DNA of 64,000 bases, taken from assembly GCF_024137965.1 (NCBI RefSeq), contig NZ_CP099975.1, positions 3,162,001-3,226,000 on the forward strand. Reading direction: 5' to 3'. Below, piece after piece: positions 7,967-17,334 of this stretch. Made by a program: the position numbers and the translations under genes. The notes beneath the pieces are model-generated. The model worked only from the letters and a program-made list of their open reading frames with translations. It had not been told where the DNA came from and did not search any database. Source of the stretch: Halomonas sp. Y3 (lineage in GTDB: Bacteria > Pseudomonadota > Gammaproteobacteria > Pseudomonadales > Halomonadaceae). Positions within the stretch are counted from its first letter, which is position 1; each line of letters begins with the position of its first letter.

Positions 7967-7980
7967 TTGATGCATATCAA
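7967..7980. promoter_or_regulatory. FNR/Anr box upstream of ttrBCA
   Basis: TTGATGCATATCAA is a perfect match to the FNR/Anr consensus TTGAT-N4-ATCAA and a perfect palindrome. It lies 97 bases before the ttrB start codon in the only intergenic space of the divergent pair. FNR control of ttr operons is established in enteric bacteria, which fits anaerobic induction here. Confidence 0.85.
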
Positions 7981-8076
7981 GCCCCTAGACCTTGGTCGCA
8001 GGTAGGCTTTCCGGTGTCACCCCTTTCTTCCTGTCGCGGGGCGATCCCCCGCGACACCCAGGCCACCGGAGGCGCC

Positions 8077-8856
8077 ATGGACCACCTTCGCCGCTCCCTT
8101 CTCGGCCAGCTCGCTCGCCTCAGCGCGGGTGCCGCCCTGATACCGCTCTCGAGCGTTGCCAGCGCCGGCATCAACAGCCAGCCGCCCCGCCGAGAAGGCG
8201 ACCCCACCAAGCGCTACGGCATGCTCATCGACCTGCGCCAATGCATCGGCTGCCAGGCCTGCACCGTGTCGTGCCATATCGAGAACGACGCCCCCCTGGG
8301 CAAGTTCCGCACCACCGTCTCCCAGTACGAGGTGGAGCATCAGGAGACCGGCGAGCTTGCCACCTTCATGCTGCCGCGCCTGTGCAACCACTGCGAGAAC
8401 CCGCCCTGCGTGCCGGTCTGCCCGGTCCAGGCGACCTACCAGCAGCAGGACGGCATCGTGGTGGTGGACAGCGACCGCTGCGTGGGCTGCGCCTACTGCG
8501 TCAACGCCTGCCCCTACGACGCCCGCTTCATCAACGACAGGACCCAGACCGCCGACAAGTGCACCTTCTGCGCCCACCGCCTGGAAGCCGGCCTGCTGCC
8601 GGCCTGCGTGGAGAGCTGTGTGGGCGGCGCGCGGATCATCGGCGACATGCGCGACCCGGAAAGCCAGATCAGCCGCATGATCGCGGAGCACCGCGACGAG
8701 CTGATGGTGCTGCAGCCCGAAAAGAACACCCTGCCCCAGGTCTTCTACCTCGGCATGGACGAGCGCTTCATCACGCGCCCGCTCGCCGAGCCGGTGGCCC
8801 TGGAAGTCCTCGACCCCCACGGCAAGGAGATGGGTTATGAATTCCATGGCCATTGA
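8077..8856 (+). CDS. ttrB: Tetrathionate-reductase-like iron-sulfur subunit
   Basis: A 259-residue ferredoxin-like subunit. The ATG giving MDHLRRSLLG follows a GGAG site 7 bases upstream. An N-terminal signal-like stretch ends near SSVASAG. Four Cys motifs for [4Fe-4S] clusters follow: CIGCQACTVSC, CNHCENPPCVPVCP, CVGCAYCVNACP and CTFCAHRLEAGLLPACVESC. It would pass electrons from the membrane subunit to the molybdenum subunit. The gene order B-C-A is that of the Salmonella ttr operon. The same architecture serves other CISM enzymes (polysulfide, arsenate, selenate reductases), so the substrate is an inference. Confidence 0.8.
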   Translation: MDHLRRSLLGQLARLSAGAALIPLSSVASAGINSQPPRREGDPTKRYGMLIDLRQCIGCQACTVSCHIENDAPLGKFRTTVSQYEVEHQETGELATFMLPRLCNHCENPPCVPVCPVQATYQQQDGIVVVDSDRCVGCAYCVNACPYDARFINDRTQTADKCTFCAHRLEAGLLPACVESCVGGARIIGDMRDPESQISRMIAEHRDELMVLQPEKNTLPQVFYLGMDERFITRPLAEPVALEVLDPHGKEMGYEFHGH

Positions 8857-10063
8857 GCTGCTCGCGCCCCGCTACGCCATCGCCTGGTACCCCTGGGCGG
8901 TGCAGTACTTCTTCCTGATCGCGCTCTCCTACGCCACCCTGTGGCTGGCGGCACCGGCGCTGGTGTTCGGCAGGCAGCGCTGGCTGCCCACCGCGCGCCT
9001 GGCGATGCTGGCCTGCCTGACCACGACCCTGGTGGCCCCGGTGGCGCTGCTCGCCGACCTGCACCAGCCGCTGCGCTTCTGGCACTTCTACGCCTACGCC
9101 ACCTCGAGCTCCTGGATGTCCATCGGCAGCCTGCTGCTGCCGCTCTACGTGGTGGGCGTGCTGCTGCTCGCCTGGCTGGCCTGGCGACCGGCGCTGCAGG
9201 CCAGCCGCCAGGCACCCGGCCTGCCGGGCCTCGCCGCCCGCCTGCTGTCGTTCGGCTCCGCCCCTACCCCGCGCGCGGCGCTGGTGCTGGTGGGCCTGGG
9301 CACCCTGGCGCTCTCCACCGGCATCATGCTCTACACCGGCGCCGAGCTTGCCGTGGTCAAGGCGCGCCCGCTGTGGAACACCGTCTGGCTGCCGCCGATG
9401 CTGGTCGCCACCGGCTTTATCGCCGCCGCCGGCCTGATCCTGGTGCTCAACCGGGTCAGCGGCCTGCGTGACCAGGCCACCATCGGCCAGATGCTCAGGG
9501 TGCTGCTGGGCGCCTGTCTGGTGGCCGGCCTCGTCGCCGGCAGCTGGTTCCTGGACGGCATCAACGCCAACGTCGGCTCGGTGGCCGCGGCGCTCGACTC
9601 GGTGCGCGCAAGCCCCTCCTGGCGCAGCACCGCCCTCTGGGGCGGCCTGACCGGGGTGGCCCTGTTCGGCGCCGTGCTCTACCTGCTCACCCGCCCCGCC
9701 GCCCGCCGCCCGGCCCTCTTCGCCTGGGCCTGGGTGCTGGGCCTGGTGGCCATCCACATGGGCTGGATGTTCCGCTGGGTGGTGCTGATGGACGTGCAGC
9801 ACGTGGCCCGCAACAGCGCCGGCTTCCACCACTACGGCATCCCCGCCGGCTCCTCCGGCATCCTCGGCATCGTCGGCACCTTCGGCCTGTGGCTCGCCGC
9901 CGCCCTGGTGATCGACCTGCTGATCCCGTGGCGCCAGGCGCGCCAGGGCGGCAGCGCCGCCGACGTCTCGCTCTCGGACAGCACAGCGTCATCCGACAGC
10001 ACCGCACAGTCCGACGCCCAACGCGCTGCACACAACATGGAAGGAGCGCCCCGCCATGGCTAA
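8837..10063 (+). CDS. ttrC: Tetrathionate-reductase-like membrane subunit (NrfD/PsrC family)
   Basis: A 408-residue integral membrane protein with about nine hydrophobic segments, the first at residues 20-42. It begins inside the end of ttrB (20-base overlap) with AAGGAGA 6-8 bases before the ATG. In this family the subunit oxidises quinol and gives electrons to the iron-sulfur subunit. Residues about 375-408 form a polar Ser/Asp-rich tail (SLSDSTASSDSTAQSD) that is low-complexity and probably cytoplasmic. The stop overlaps the ttrA start by 8 bases. Confidence 0.78.
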   Translation: MNSMAIELLAPRYAIAWYPWAVQYFFLIALSYATLWLAAPALVFGRQRWLPTARLAMLACLTTTLVAPVALLADLHQPLRFWHFYAYATSSSWMSIGSLLLPLYVVGVLLLAWLAWRPALQASRQAPGLPGLAARLLSFGSAPTPRAALVLVGLGTLALSTGIMLYTGAELAVVKARPLWNTVWLPPMLVATGFIAAAGLILVLNRVSGLRDQATIGQMLRVLLGACLVAGLVAGSWFLDGINANVGSVAAALDSVRASPSWRSTALWGGLTGVALFGAVLYLLTRPAARRPALFAWAWVLGLVAIHMGWMFRWVVLMDVQHVARNSAGFHHYGIPAGSSGILGIVGTFGLWLAAALVIDLLIPWRQARQGGSAADVSLSDSTASSDSTAQSDAQRAAHNMEGAPRHG

Positions 10064-13000
10064 GTCCCCCGTCGATACCTCACGCCGCCGCTTCATGAAG
10101 GGTGCCGTCGCCGCCGGCGGTGCCGCCACCTTCGTCGCCGGCTACTCCGCCCCCCTGGCCAAGATGGCCAAGGGCGTCACCGGCAGCGCCGGCGAGACGC
10201 CGAAGCACCCGATCCACGGCAACTCCCTGGCGCCGGAGTATCGGGTCGACCTCGACAGCGGCGAACTGACCCTCAACCCGGACCAGCGCACCGCCTTCAC
10301 CATCTGCTACGGCTGCACCACCCAGTGCGGCGTGCGGGTCCGCGTCGACAACGCGAGCGACCGGGTGCTGCGTGTCTCCGGCAACCCCTACCACCCGCTC
10401 TCCGCCGACGACCACCTGCCCATGCGCACCCCGGTGGCCGAGGCGCTGCGCCACGTCAGCGCCTACGGCGGCCAGGGCCAGGTCAACCGCTCCACCGCCT
10501 GCGCCCGCGGCAACGCCATGATGAGCCAGCTGGAGAGCCCCTTCCGCATCGACCACTGCCTCAAGCGGGTGGGCGAGCGCGGCGAGCGCCAGTGGCAGAA
10601 GATCTCCTTCGAGCAGCTGATCGAGGAGATCTGCGAGGGCGGCGACCTGTTCGGCGAGGGCCACGTGGACGGCCTGCGCGCCATCCACGACCATGACACC
10701 CTCATCGACCCGGAGAACCCGGAGTACGGCCCGAAGGCCAACCAGCTGATGGTGATGGAGGCCACCGACTACGGCCGCTCGGAGCTGCTCAAGCGCTTCA
10801 CCCTCAACGGCTTCGCCACCCGCAACTACGGCCACCACGGCTCCTACTGCGGACTGGCCTTCCGCATGGGCTCCGGTGCCGTGATGAACGACCTGGGCGC
10901 CAACGCCCACGTCAAGCCGGACATCCAGAACGCCCGCTTCATCATGTACATCGGCACCGCGCCGAGCCAGGCGGGCAACCCCTTCAAGCGCCAGGGCCGG
11001 CTGATCGCCAAGGCGCGCGCCGAGGGCACCCTGGAGTACGTGGTGGTGGACCCGGCGCTCAACGCCGCCGCCTCCCACGCCGCCGACCACAACCGCTGGG
11101 TGCCGATCCGCCCCGGCACCGACAGCGCCTTCGCCATGGCCATCATCCAGTGGCTGCTGGACAACGAGGGCTATGCACGGGCGTTCCTCGAGCTGCCCGG
11201 CAAGGCTGCCGCGGACGCCGCCGGCGAGGCCACCCACTCCAACGCCACCCACCTGGTGATCGATACCGAAAACCACCCCCGCCGCGGCCGTTTTCTGATG
11301 GCCAGCGACCTGGGCCTGGCCGAGGCCGGAAGCGACGCCGATGCCCCCCTGGTGGTGGTCGACGGCGAGCTCGTTCACGGCGAGGAGGCGATGGCCGCCG
11401 AGCTCTTCGTCGACCGCGAGGTCGAGCTCGCCGGTTCGTCGGAAGGGCCTGGGAGCACCGTGCGGGTGAAGAGCAGCATGACCCTGCTGCGGGAGTCGGC
11501 CAACGAGTACGACCTGGCCACCTATGCCGAGCACTGCGGCATCCCCGAGGCCACCATCGTCGAGCTGGCAGAACGCTACGCCAGCCACGGCCGCCGCGCC
11601 GTGGTCAACTGCCACGGCGGCATGATGTCCGGCAACGGCTTCTACGCCGCCTTCGCGGTGCAGATGCTCAACCTGCTGGCCGGCAACTACAACATGAAGG
11701 GCGGCAGCGCCGTGGGCGGCGGCCAGTTCAACGGCTTCAGCCAGGGCCCCCGCTACGATCTCGTGGACTTCCCCGGCAAGCGCGGCCCCCAGGGCGTCTT
11801 CCTCTCCCGCTCGCGCTTCCCCTACGAGCGCTCCTCGGAGTACCGCCGCAAGGTCGAGGCCGGCGAGAACCCCTACCCGGCCAAGGCGCCGTGGCGCTCC
11901 TTCGCCCCGCCCACCCTCACCGAGCACCTGCCCTCGGCGCTGGACGGCTACCCCTACCCGATCAAGGCGCTGATCGGCTGCATGGCCAACCCCATCTACG
12001 GCCAGGCCGGGCTCGAGGCGATGATCGTCGACAAGCTCAAGGACCCGAAGCGCCTGGGGCTCTTCGTGGCGGTGGACGGCTTCATCAACGAGACCAACCG
12101 CTACGCCGACTACATCGTGCCCGACTCGGTGATGTACGAGGTATGGGGCTTCACCGGCGCCTGGAAGGGCACGCTGGGCCGCCTGACCACCGCCTGCTGG
12201 CCGGTGGTGGAACCGCGCCAGCAGAAGACCGCCGAGGGCGAGCCGGTGTGCCAGGACAGCTTCTTCATCGCCGTGGCCAAGCGCCTGGGCCTCGCCGGCT
12301 TCGGTGACGAGGCGATCCCGGATGCCGACGGCGAGCTGCACCCGCTCAACCGCGCCGAGGACTACTACCTGCGCGCCGCGGCCAACATCGCCTACATGGA
12401 CGAGCCGCTGCCCGAGGCCGACGAGAGCGACATCGCCCACGCCGGGCTGGCCCCGCTGCTGCCGCGCCTCGAGCGCACCCTCAAGGAAGAGGAGCGCGGT
12501 CGGGTGGCCTACCTCTACGCCCGCGGCGGACGCTTCCAGGACGCCAGCGACCACTTCCGGGGCGAGCGGCTGACCAACGCCTGGCGTCGGACGCTCTGCG
12601 TCTACAACGAGGTAGTGGGCACCAGCATCGACACCATGACCGGCAAGCCCAACCGCGGCGTGCCCGGCCACAGCCTGCCGCTGCTGGCCAACCAGCAGAC
12701 CATGCGCGAGGTGTTCCCCGAGGACGAATGGCCGCTGCTCGCCTTCTCGTTCAAGTCCAACCTGATGAACTCCTACGCCATCGGCAACGAGCGGCTGCGC
12801 ATGATCAAGCCCTACAACCCGGTGCAGATGCATCGCCAGGATGCCGAGCGCTACGGCATTTCCCACGGCGACACCATCCGCATCGAGAGCCCCGGCGGCA
12901 GCGTGGTGGGCCTGGCGCTGGTCAGCGAGAGCGTGATGCCGGGGTCGCTGGGCATCGAGCACGGCTACGGCCACCGCGATCTCGGCGCCACGCCGCATGT

Positions 13001-13166
13001 GATCGATGGGGAGTCCCAGCCGGACATGCCCTGGCTGCGCGCCGGCATCAACATCAACGACCTGGGCTTCCGGGACCCGACCCGCAACGTGGACGGCACC
13101 TGGCTCGAGCCCATCAGCGGCGCCAGCGTGCGCCAGGGCCTGCCGGTAAGGGTCCGCCGCGCCTGA
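10056..13166 (+). CDS. ttrA: Tetrathionate-reductase-like molybdopterin catalytic subunit
   Basis: A 1036-residue DMSO-reductase-superfamily enzyme, close to the usual TtrA length. A twin-arginine signal (RRRFMKGAVAAGG, residues about 10-30) sends the folded enzyme to the periplasm. An N-terminal [4Fe-4S] motif CYGCTTQC begins near residue 87, with a later Cys in STACARG. The Mo-binding segment includes GHHGSYCGLAFRMG near residue 260, whose Cys is the likely Mo ligand. The family also includes arsenate and selenate reductases (ArrA, SrdA), and the sequence alone does not settle the substrate. The ttr reading rests on gene order, length, the Tat signal and the FNR box. A GGAAGGAG site precedes the start. 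Confidence 0.8.
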   Translation: MAKSPVDTSRRRFMKGAVAAGGAATFVAGYSAPLAKMAKGVTGSAGETPKHPIHGNSLAPEYRVDLDSGELTLNPDQRTAFTICYGCTTQCGVRVRVDNASDRVLRVSGNPYHPLSADDHLPMRTPVAEALRHVSAYGGQGQVNRSTACARGNAMMSQLESPFRIDHCLKRVGERGERQWQKISFEQLIEEICEGGDLFGEGHVDGLRAIHDHDTLIDPENPEYGPKANQLMVMEATDYGRSELLKRFTLNGFATRNYGHHGSYCGLAFRMGSGAVMNDLGANAHVKPDIQNARFIMYIGTAPSQAGNPFKRQGRLIAKARAEGTLEYVVVDPALNAAASHAADHNRWVPIRPGTDSAFAMAIIQWLLDNEGYARAFLELPGKAAADAAGEATHSNATHLVIDTENHPRRGRFLMASDLGLAEAGSDADAPLVVVDGELVHGEEAMAAELFVDREVELAGSSEGPGSTVRVKSSMTLLRESANEYDLATYAEHCGIPEATIVELAERYASHGRRAVVNCHGGMMSGNGFYAAFAVQMLNLLAGNYNMKGGSAVGGGQFNGFSQGPRYDLVDFPGKRGPQGVFLSRSRFPYERSSEYRRKVEAGENPYPAKAPWRSFAPPTLTEHLPSALDGYPYPIKALIGCMANPIYGQAGLEAMIVDKLKDPKRLGLFVAVDGFINETNRYADYIVPDSVMYEVWGFTGAWKGTLGRLTTACWPVVEPRQQKTAEGEPVCQDSFFIAVAKRLGLAGFGDEAIPDADGELHPLNRAEDYYLRAAANIAYMDEPLPEADESDIAHAGLAPLLPRLERTLKEEERGRVAYLYARGGRFQDASDHFRGERLTNAWRRTLCVYNEVVGTSIDTMTGKPNRGVPGHSLPLLANQQTMREVFPEDEWPLLAFSFKSNLMNSYAIGNERLRMIKPYNPVQMHRQDAERYGISHGDTIRIESPGGSVVGLALVSESVMPGSLGIEHGYGHRDLGATPHVIDGESQPDMPWLRAGININDLGFRDPTRNVDGTWLEPISGASVRQGLPVRVRRA

Positions 13167-13216
13167 GCCAGCCGCGCCCGAACCAACCGAGCCTGGATCC
13201 ACCACTGAAAGGCAGA

Positions 13217-13246
13217 GCGCCCCCGCCGGAAAACCGGCGGGGGCGC
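13217..13246. terminator. Bidirectional hairpin between ttrA and ilvD
   Basis: A perfect 13-bp stem, GCGCCCCCGCCGG with CCGGCGGGGGCGC, around an AAAA loop, between two converging genes. The tail is only weakly T-rich. The same 13-bp stem with a different loop recurs at 24436-24465. Confidence 0.75.
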
Positions 13247-13280
13247 TGTCGTTGGCGCTCCTGTCAGCCGCGTGGCAGGC

Positions 13281-14969
13281 TCAGTCGAAGGCGTCGGTGA
13301 CCGCCCCGGTGCTGGCGGAGCTGACGGTCCTCGCGTACTTGGCCAGCACCCCGCGGGTGTAGCGCGGCGCCGGCTGCTGCCAGGCGGCGCGGCGGCGCAT
13401 CAGCTCCTCGTCGGAGAGGTCGACCTCGATGGTATCAGCCTCGGCGTCGATGGTGATCACATCGCCATCCTCCACCAGCGCCAGCGGGCCGCCGTCGAAG
13501 GCCTCCGGGGTCACGTGGCCCACCACGAAGCCGTGGCTGCCGCCGGAGAAGCGCCCGTCGGTGATCAGCGCCACCTCGCTGCCGAGCCCGCGGCCCATGA
13601 TCGCCGAGGTGGGGGTGAGCATCTCGCGCATGCCGGGCCCGCCCCGGGGCCCCTCGTAGCGGATCACCACCACGTCGCCCGCCACCACGGTGCCGTCGTT
13701 GATGCGCGCCTGGGCCTCCTCCTCGGAGCCGAACACCCGGGCGGTGCCGGAGAAGCGCGTGCCCTCCTTGCCGGTGATCTTGGCCACCGCCCCCTCCGGG
13801 GCCAGGTTGCCGTGCAGAATGCGCAGGTGGCTCTCCGCCTTGAGGGGGCTGTCGAGTGCGGCGATGATCTTCTGGTCATCGGGATAAGGGGCGACACTGG
13901 CCAGGTTCTCGGCGAGTGTCTTCCCGGTCACCGTCAGGCAGTCGCCGTGGAGCAGGCCGGCATCGAGCAGGGTCTTCATCAGCGGCTGGATGCCGCCGAT
14001 CGCCACCAGCTCGCTCATCATGTAGTGGCCGCTGGGGCGCAGGTCCGCCACCACCGGCACGCGCCTGCCGATGCGGGTGAAGTCCTCGAGGGAGAGCTCC
14101 ACCCCGATGGTGCGGGCCATGCCGATCAGGTGCAGCACCGCATTGGTGGAGCCGCCGAGTGCGATCACCACGGTGATGGCGTTCTCGAAGGCCTCCCGGG
14201 TCATGATGTCCGAGGGCTTGAGGTCGCGTTCGAGCAGCTCGAGCACCGCGGCGCCCGCCGCCTCGCAGTCCGCGCGCTTGTCGCTGGAGACGGCGTTCTG
14301 CGCCGAGCTGCCGGGCAGGCTCATGCCCAGCGCCTCGATGGCCGAGGCCATGGTGTTGGCGGTGTACATGCCTCCGCAGGAGCCGGGCCCGGGGATCGCC
14401 GTCTCCTCGATCTGCTTGAGCTCGATCAGGTCGATGTCGCCGCGGCTGTGGGCGCCCATGGCCTCGAACACCGAGACGATGTCGGTGTGGCCCTTGCCGG
14501 GCAGGATGGTGCCGCCGTAGACGAAGACGCTGGGGCGGTTCAGCCGCGCCAGGCCCATCAGGCAGCCCGGCATGTTCTTGTCGCAGCCGCCGATGGCCAC
14601 CAGGCCGTCGAAGCCCTCGCAGCCGGCCACCGTCTCGATGGAGTCGGCGATCACCTCCCGCGACACCAGCGAGTACTTCATGCCCTCGGTGCCATTGGCG
14701 ATGCCATCGGAGATGGTGATCGTGTTGAAGATCACCCCCTTGCCGCCGGCGGCGTCGGCGCCGTCCCGGGCGTGCTCGGCCAGCTCGCCGATATGGCTGT
14801 TGCAGGGCGTGACCATGCTCCAGGTGGAGGCAATACCCACCTGGGGCTTGGCGAAGTCCTCATCACGAAAGCCCACCGCGCGCAGCATGGCGCGGCTGGC
14901 CGCCTTCCCGGGGCCGTCCACCACCTTGGCGGAGTGGCGGCGGCGGGGGTCCTTGGGGGTGTCGCTCAT
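13281..14969 (-). CDS. ilvD: Dihydroxy-acid dehydratase
   Basis: A 562-residue IlvD/Edd-family enzyme that removes water from 2,3-dihydroxy-3-methyl acids in valine and isoleucine (and hence leucine and pantothenate) synthesis. Iron-sulfur ligands appear in [16 protein letters not shown] and [14 protein letters not shown]; the catalytic-site segment near the C terminus reads [10 protein letters not shown] with [11 protein letters not shown]. At about 560 residues it matches the shorter IlvD group rather than the roughly 615-residue E. coli form. AAGGAG precedes the ATG. A sugar-acid dehydratase of the same family is possible but less likely with these motifs. It is unlinked to its neighbours in function. 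Confidence 0.85.
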   Translation of the reverse strand: MSDTPKDPRRRHSAKVVDGPGKAASRAMLRAVGFRDEDFAKPQVGIASTWSMVTPCNSHIGELAEHARDGADAAGGKGVIFNTITISDGIANGTEGMKYSLVSREVIADSIETVAGCEGFDGLVAIGGCDKNMPGCLMGLARLNRPSVFVYGGTILPGKGHTDIVSVFEAMGAHSRGDIDLIELKQIEETAIPGPGSCGGMYTANTMASAIEALGMSLPGSSAQNAVSSDKRADCEAAGAAVLELLERDLKPSDIMTREAFENAITVVIALGGSTNAVLHLIGMARTIGVELSLEDFTRIGRRVPVVADLRPSGHYMMSELVAIGGIQPLMKTLLDAGLLHGDCLTVTGKTLAENLASVAPYPDDQKIIAALDSPLKAESHLRILHGNLAPEGAVAKITGKEGTRFSGTARVFGSEEEAQARINDGTVVAGDVVVIRYEGPRGGPGMREMLTPTSAIMGRGLGSEVALITDGRFSGGSHGFVVGHVTPEAFDGGPLALVEDGDVITIDAEADTIEVDLSDEELMRRRAAWQQPAPRYTRGVLAKYARTVSSASTGAVTDAFD

Positions 14970-15048
14970 GGCGGGGCTCCTTGTGAAGATGGGGTAACCC
15001 TCAGAGGGTGGACCTCGAGCCCCGGGCTGTCCATAGCCGCCGGCCTGG

Positions 15049-16728
15049 CTAGTCGGCGAGCCCCAGCTTGTTCCAGCGGTAGCTGAACTGGCGAGGCGTC
15101 AGCCCCAGCAGCTGGGCGGCACGGGTCTTGTTTCCCCCGCTGCGCCGCAGGGCGTGGCAGAGCGCCTCGGGGCTGTGGGAGGTGGCCGGCACATAGGGGC
15201 GTACGTCGGCGACCGTCGCGGTGGCGCCCGGAAAGGGGCCCCCGCCCTCCCCCGGCAGCGGCCCGCCCGCGGCACCTCCCCCCGGCGCCCCGGCCGCCAT
15301 CTCCTGCTCCCCGGGGAGGAAGCGCTCCACGTCCTCCGCCTCCAGGGCCGCCCGATCGGTCAGCAGCACCATGCGCTCGATCACGTTGCCCAGCTCGCGG
15401 ATATTGCCCGGCCAGGGGTAGGCCTGCAGGCGCTCCAGCGCCCCGCCGGTGAGGTGGACGTTGCGCTGGTTGGCCTGGTTGATCCGGTTTAGGTGGTGCA
15501 GCGCCAGGGCCGGGATATCGCCGCTGCGCTCGGCCAGGGAGGGAAGCCGGATCGGGATGACGTTGAGCCGGTAGTAGAGGTCCTGGCGGAAGGCGCCCCG
15601 GGCCACCTCCTCCTCGAGGTGGCGGTTGGTGGCCGCCACCAGACGCACGTCGATGGCGAGTTCACTCTTGCCGCCCAGCCGGGTGATCGACCCCTCCTGC
15701 AGGGTGCGCAGCAGCTTGGTCTGCATGGCCAGGGGCAGTTCGCCGATCTCATCGAGAAAGAGGGTGCCGCCGTCGGCCTGCTCGAAGGAGCCCTGGCGCA
15801 GCGACTGGGCGCCGGTGAAGGCGCCCTTCTCGTAGCCGAAGAGCTCGGACTCGAACAGGGTCTCCGGAATCGCCGCGCAGTTGACCTTGATGAAGGGCGC
15901 CTCCCGCCGCGGGCTGGCCAGGTGCAGGGCCCGGGCGAAGAGCTCCTTGCCGGTGCCCGACTCCCCCAGCAGCAGCACGCTGGCGGTGGAGTCGGAGACC
16001 TGCTCGAGCTCCGTCACCGCCTGGAGCAGCCGCGGGGAGCTGCCGACGATGCCGTAGCGGCTGGCGCTGGAAGCCAGCGCCCGGGAGAGCAGCCGGTTCT
16101 GCTGCCGGAGGGATTCGGTGCGCGCCTGCATCTGGGCGTGCAGCTGCAGCAGCTGGCCGGCATAGGCCGCCAGCAGCTTGAGCATCTGCAGGTCATCCGC
16201 CAGGGGGCGCGGGCGGCGCCGTATCCGGTGGCAGGCCAGCACCCCCAGGGTGCGCTCGGCCACCCGGATCGGCTGGGCGATGAAAGAGACCGGGCCCTCC
16301 GGCAGCCGGCTGCGCGCCACCATCCGCCCCAGGAAGAGCGGGTCGCGGTCGATGTTCTGGCAGACCATCAGCTGGCCGGTGGCCAGCACCCGACCGGTGA
16401 TCCCCTCGTGGAGCCCGTAGCGGCCCCGGGAGACCTCCTCCCGGGTCAGCCCGTAGGCGTAGCGGATCTCGCCGTGGCGGCCCGCCGCGTCCAGCAGCAC
16501 GATCCGCCCCCGGTTGAGTCCCAGCAGCTCCGACAGCAGGTGCAGCATCTCCTGGAGCGCCGGCCCCGGGTCCGTCTTGCGCCCCGCCAGCGCCATCACC
16601 TGCTGCAGCAGCAGCATCTCCTGGGCCCGCCAGAAGGCGGGAGAGCGCTCGCTGTCGGGCTCCTCGGCCCGGCGTCCGCTCCGCTGCCGCGAAACCCGGC
16701 CTGTCTCCGTCTCGCACTCCCTCTCCAT
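15049..16728 (-). CDS. cynF: Sigma-54-dependent activator, probable regulator of the cyanate operon
   Basis: A 559-residue enhancer-binding protein. The ATG at 16728 follows GGGAGGAG at ideal spacing, so it was preferred to the upstream ATG. Order: a GAF sensor domain (about 40-190), a linker helix, a AAA+ domain (about 210-440) with Walker A GESGTGKE, the sigma-54 contact loop GAFTGA and Walker [12 protein letters not shown], then a Fis-type HTH at the C terminus ([21 protein letters not shown]). It has the NifA/NorR layout. It lies 88 bases downstream of cynS, and the operon beside it starts at a -24/-12 promoter. A sigma-54 regulator named CynF is known beside cyn genes in Pseudomonas, which is the basis for the symbol. 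A glycine/proline-rich linker of about 30 residues ([15 protein letters not shown]) precedes the HTH. Confidence 0.82.
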   Translation of the reverse strand: MERECETETGRVSRQRSGRRAEEPDSERSPAFWRAQEMLLLQQVMALAGRKTDPGPALQEMLHLLSELLGLNRGRIVLLDAAGRHGEIRYAYGLTREEVSRGRYGLHEGITGRVLATGQLMVCQNIDRDPLFLGRMVARSRLPEGPVSFIAQPIRVAERTLGVLACHRIRRRPRPLADDLQMLKLLAAYAGQLLQLHAQMQARTESLRQQNRLLSRALASSASRYGIVGSSPRLLQAVTELEQVSDSTASVLLLGESGTGKELFARALHLASPRREAPFIKVNCAAIPETLFESELFGYEKGAFTGAQSLRQGSFEQADGGTLFLDEIGELPLAMQTKLLRTLQEGSITRLGGKSELAIDVRLVAATNRHLEEEVARGAFRQDLYYRLNVIPIRLPSLAERSGDIPALALHHLNRINQANQRNVHLTGGALERLQAYPWPGNIRELGNVIERMVLLTDRAALEAEDVERFLPGEQEMAAGAPGGGAAGGPLPGEGGGPFPGATATVADVRPYVPATSHSPEALCHALRRSGGNKTRAAQLLGLTPRQFSYRWNKLGLAD

Positions 16729-16751
16729 GTCGCTCCTCCCGCAACGCAGGT

Positions 16752-16772
16752 GCCCCCGGCCGGGCCGGGGGC
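16752..16772. other. Near-perfect GC palindrome between cynS and the activator gene
   Basis: GCCCCCGGCC, one central G, then GGCCGGGGGC. It lies 23 bases before the activator start codon. It could be a transcription-attenuating hairpin for read-through from cynS or an operator; there is no T-run. Confidence 0.4.
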
Positions 16773-16816
16773 AAGACATCGCGCCTCACGGCGCCTGTTC
16801 TCTGGTCGACGCCGGC

Positions 16817-17266
16817 TCAGTAGCTCTTGTAGGGCAGGAACTTGCCCGACAGCACCACCTTGACCCGGTCGCCGTTGGGGTTCTCCTCGCGCTGGATATC
16901 CATGGAGAAGTCGATGGCGCTCATGATGCCGTCGCCGAACTCCTCGTGGATCAGCTCCTTGATGGTGGTGCCGTAGACGCTGACCACCTCGTACCAGCGG
17001 TAGATCAGCGGGTCGCTGGGCACCTCGGTGGGCAGCGACCCCTTGTAGGGCACCACCTGCAGCCAGGCCACCGCCTCGTCGGGCAGGTCGAAGATCTCGC
17101 CCAGCACCTCGGCCTGCTGCTTGTTGAAGGTCATCTGGCCGAGGCAGCCGGCGGTGGTCCACTCCTTGCTCAGGCCCACGGCCTGGGCCACGTCGCTCCA
17201 CTTCACGCCCTTGCTCACCTTGGCGGAGAGGATCATCTCGGTCACTTGCTTACGGTCGGTAATCAT
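16817..17266 (-). CDS. cynS: Cyanate hydratase (cyanase)
   Basis: A 149-residue enzyme that converts cyanate and bicarbonate to ammonia and carbon dioxide. An N-terminal HTH-like domain (1-80) is followed by the dimer/decamer domain. The catalytic residues are present with family spacing: Arg90 in YRWYE, Glu93 in the same motif and Ser116 in GIMSAIDF, corresponding to Arg96, Glu99 and Ser122 of the E. coli enzyme. The protein ends in GKFLPYKSY, close to the family end GKYLPTKPF. A GGAG site precedes the ATG. It is the last gene of a leftward operon with an ABC transporter, a position that fits nitrogen scavenging. Confidence 0.95.
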   Translation of the reverse strand: MITDRKQVTEMILSAKVSKGVKWSDVAQAVGLSKEWTTAGCLGQMTFNKQQAEVLGEIFDLPDEAVAWLQVVPYKGSLPTEVPSDPLIYRWYEVVSVYGTTIKELIHEEFGDGIMSAIDFSMDIQREENPNGDRVKVVLSGKFLPYKSY

Positions 17267-17334
17267 CGTGGTTTCTCCTGGTCACTCATCGAGGGGTACT
17301 GGGTAAAAGAGGCCGAGCGGGAAGCATCCCCGCC

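Noticed and set aside
10080-13205. A 1041-codon open frame opposite ttrA
   Set aside because: The product is a repetitive Val/Ala/His/Gln-rich string without motifs, as expected of antisense to a GC-rich gene.
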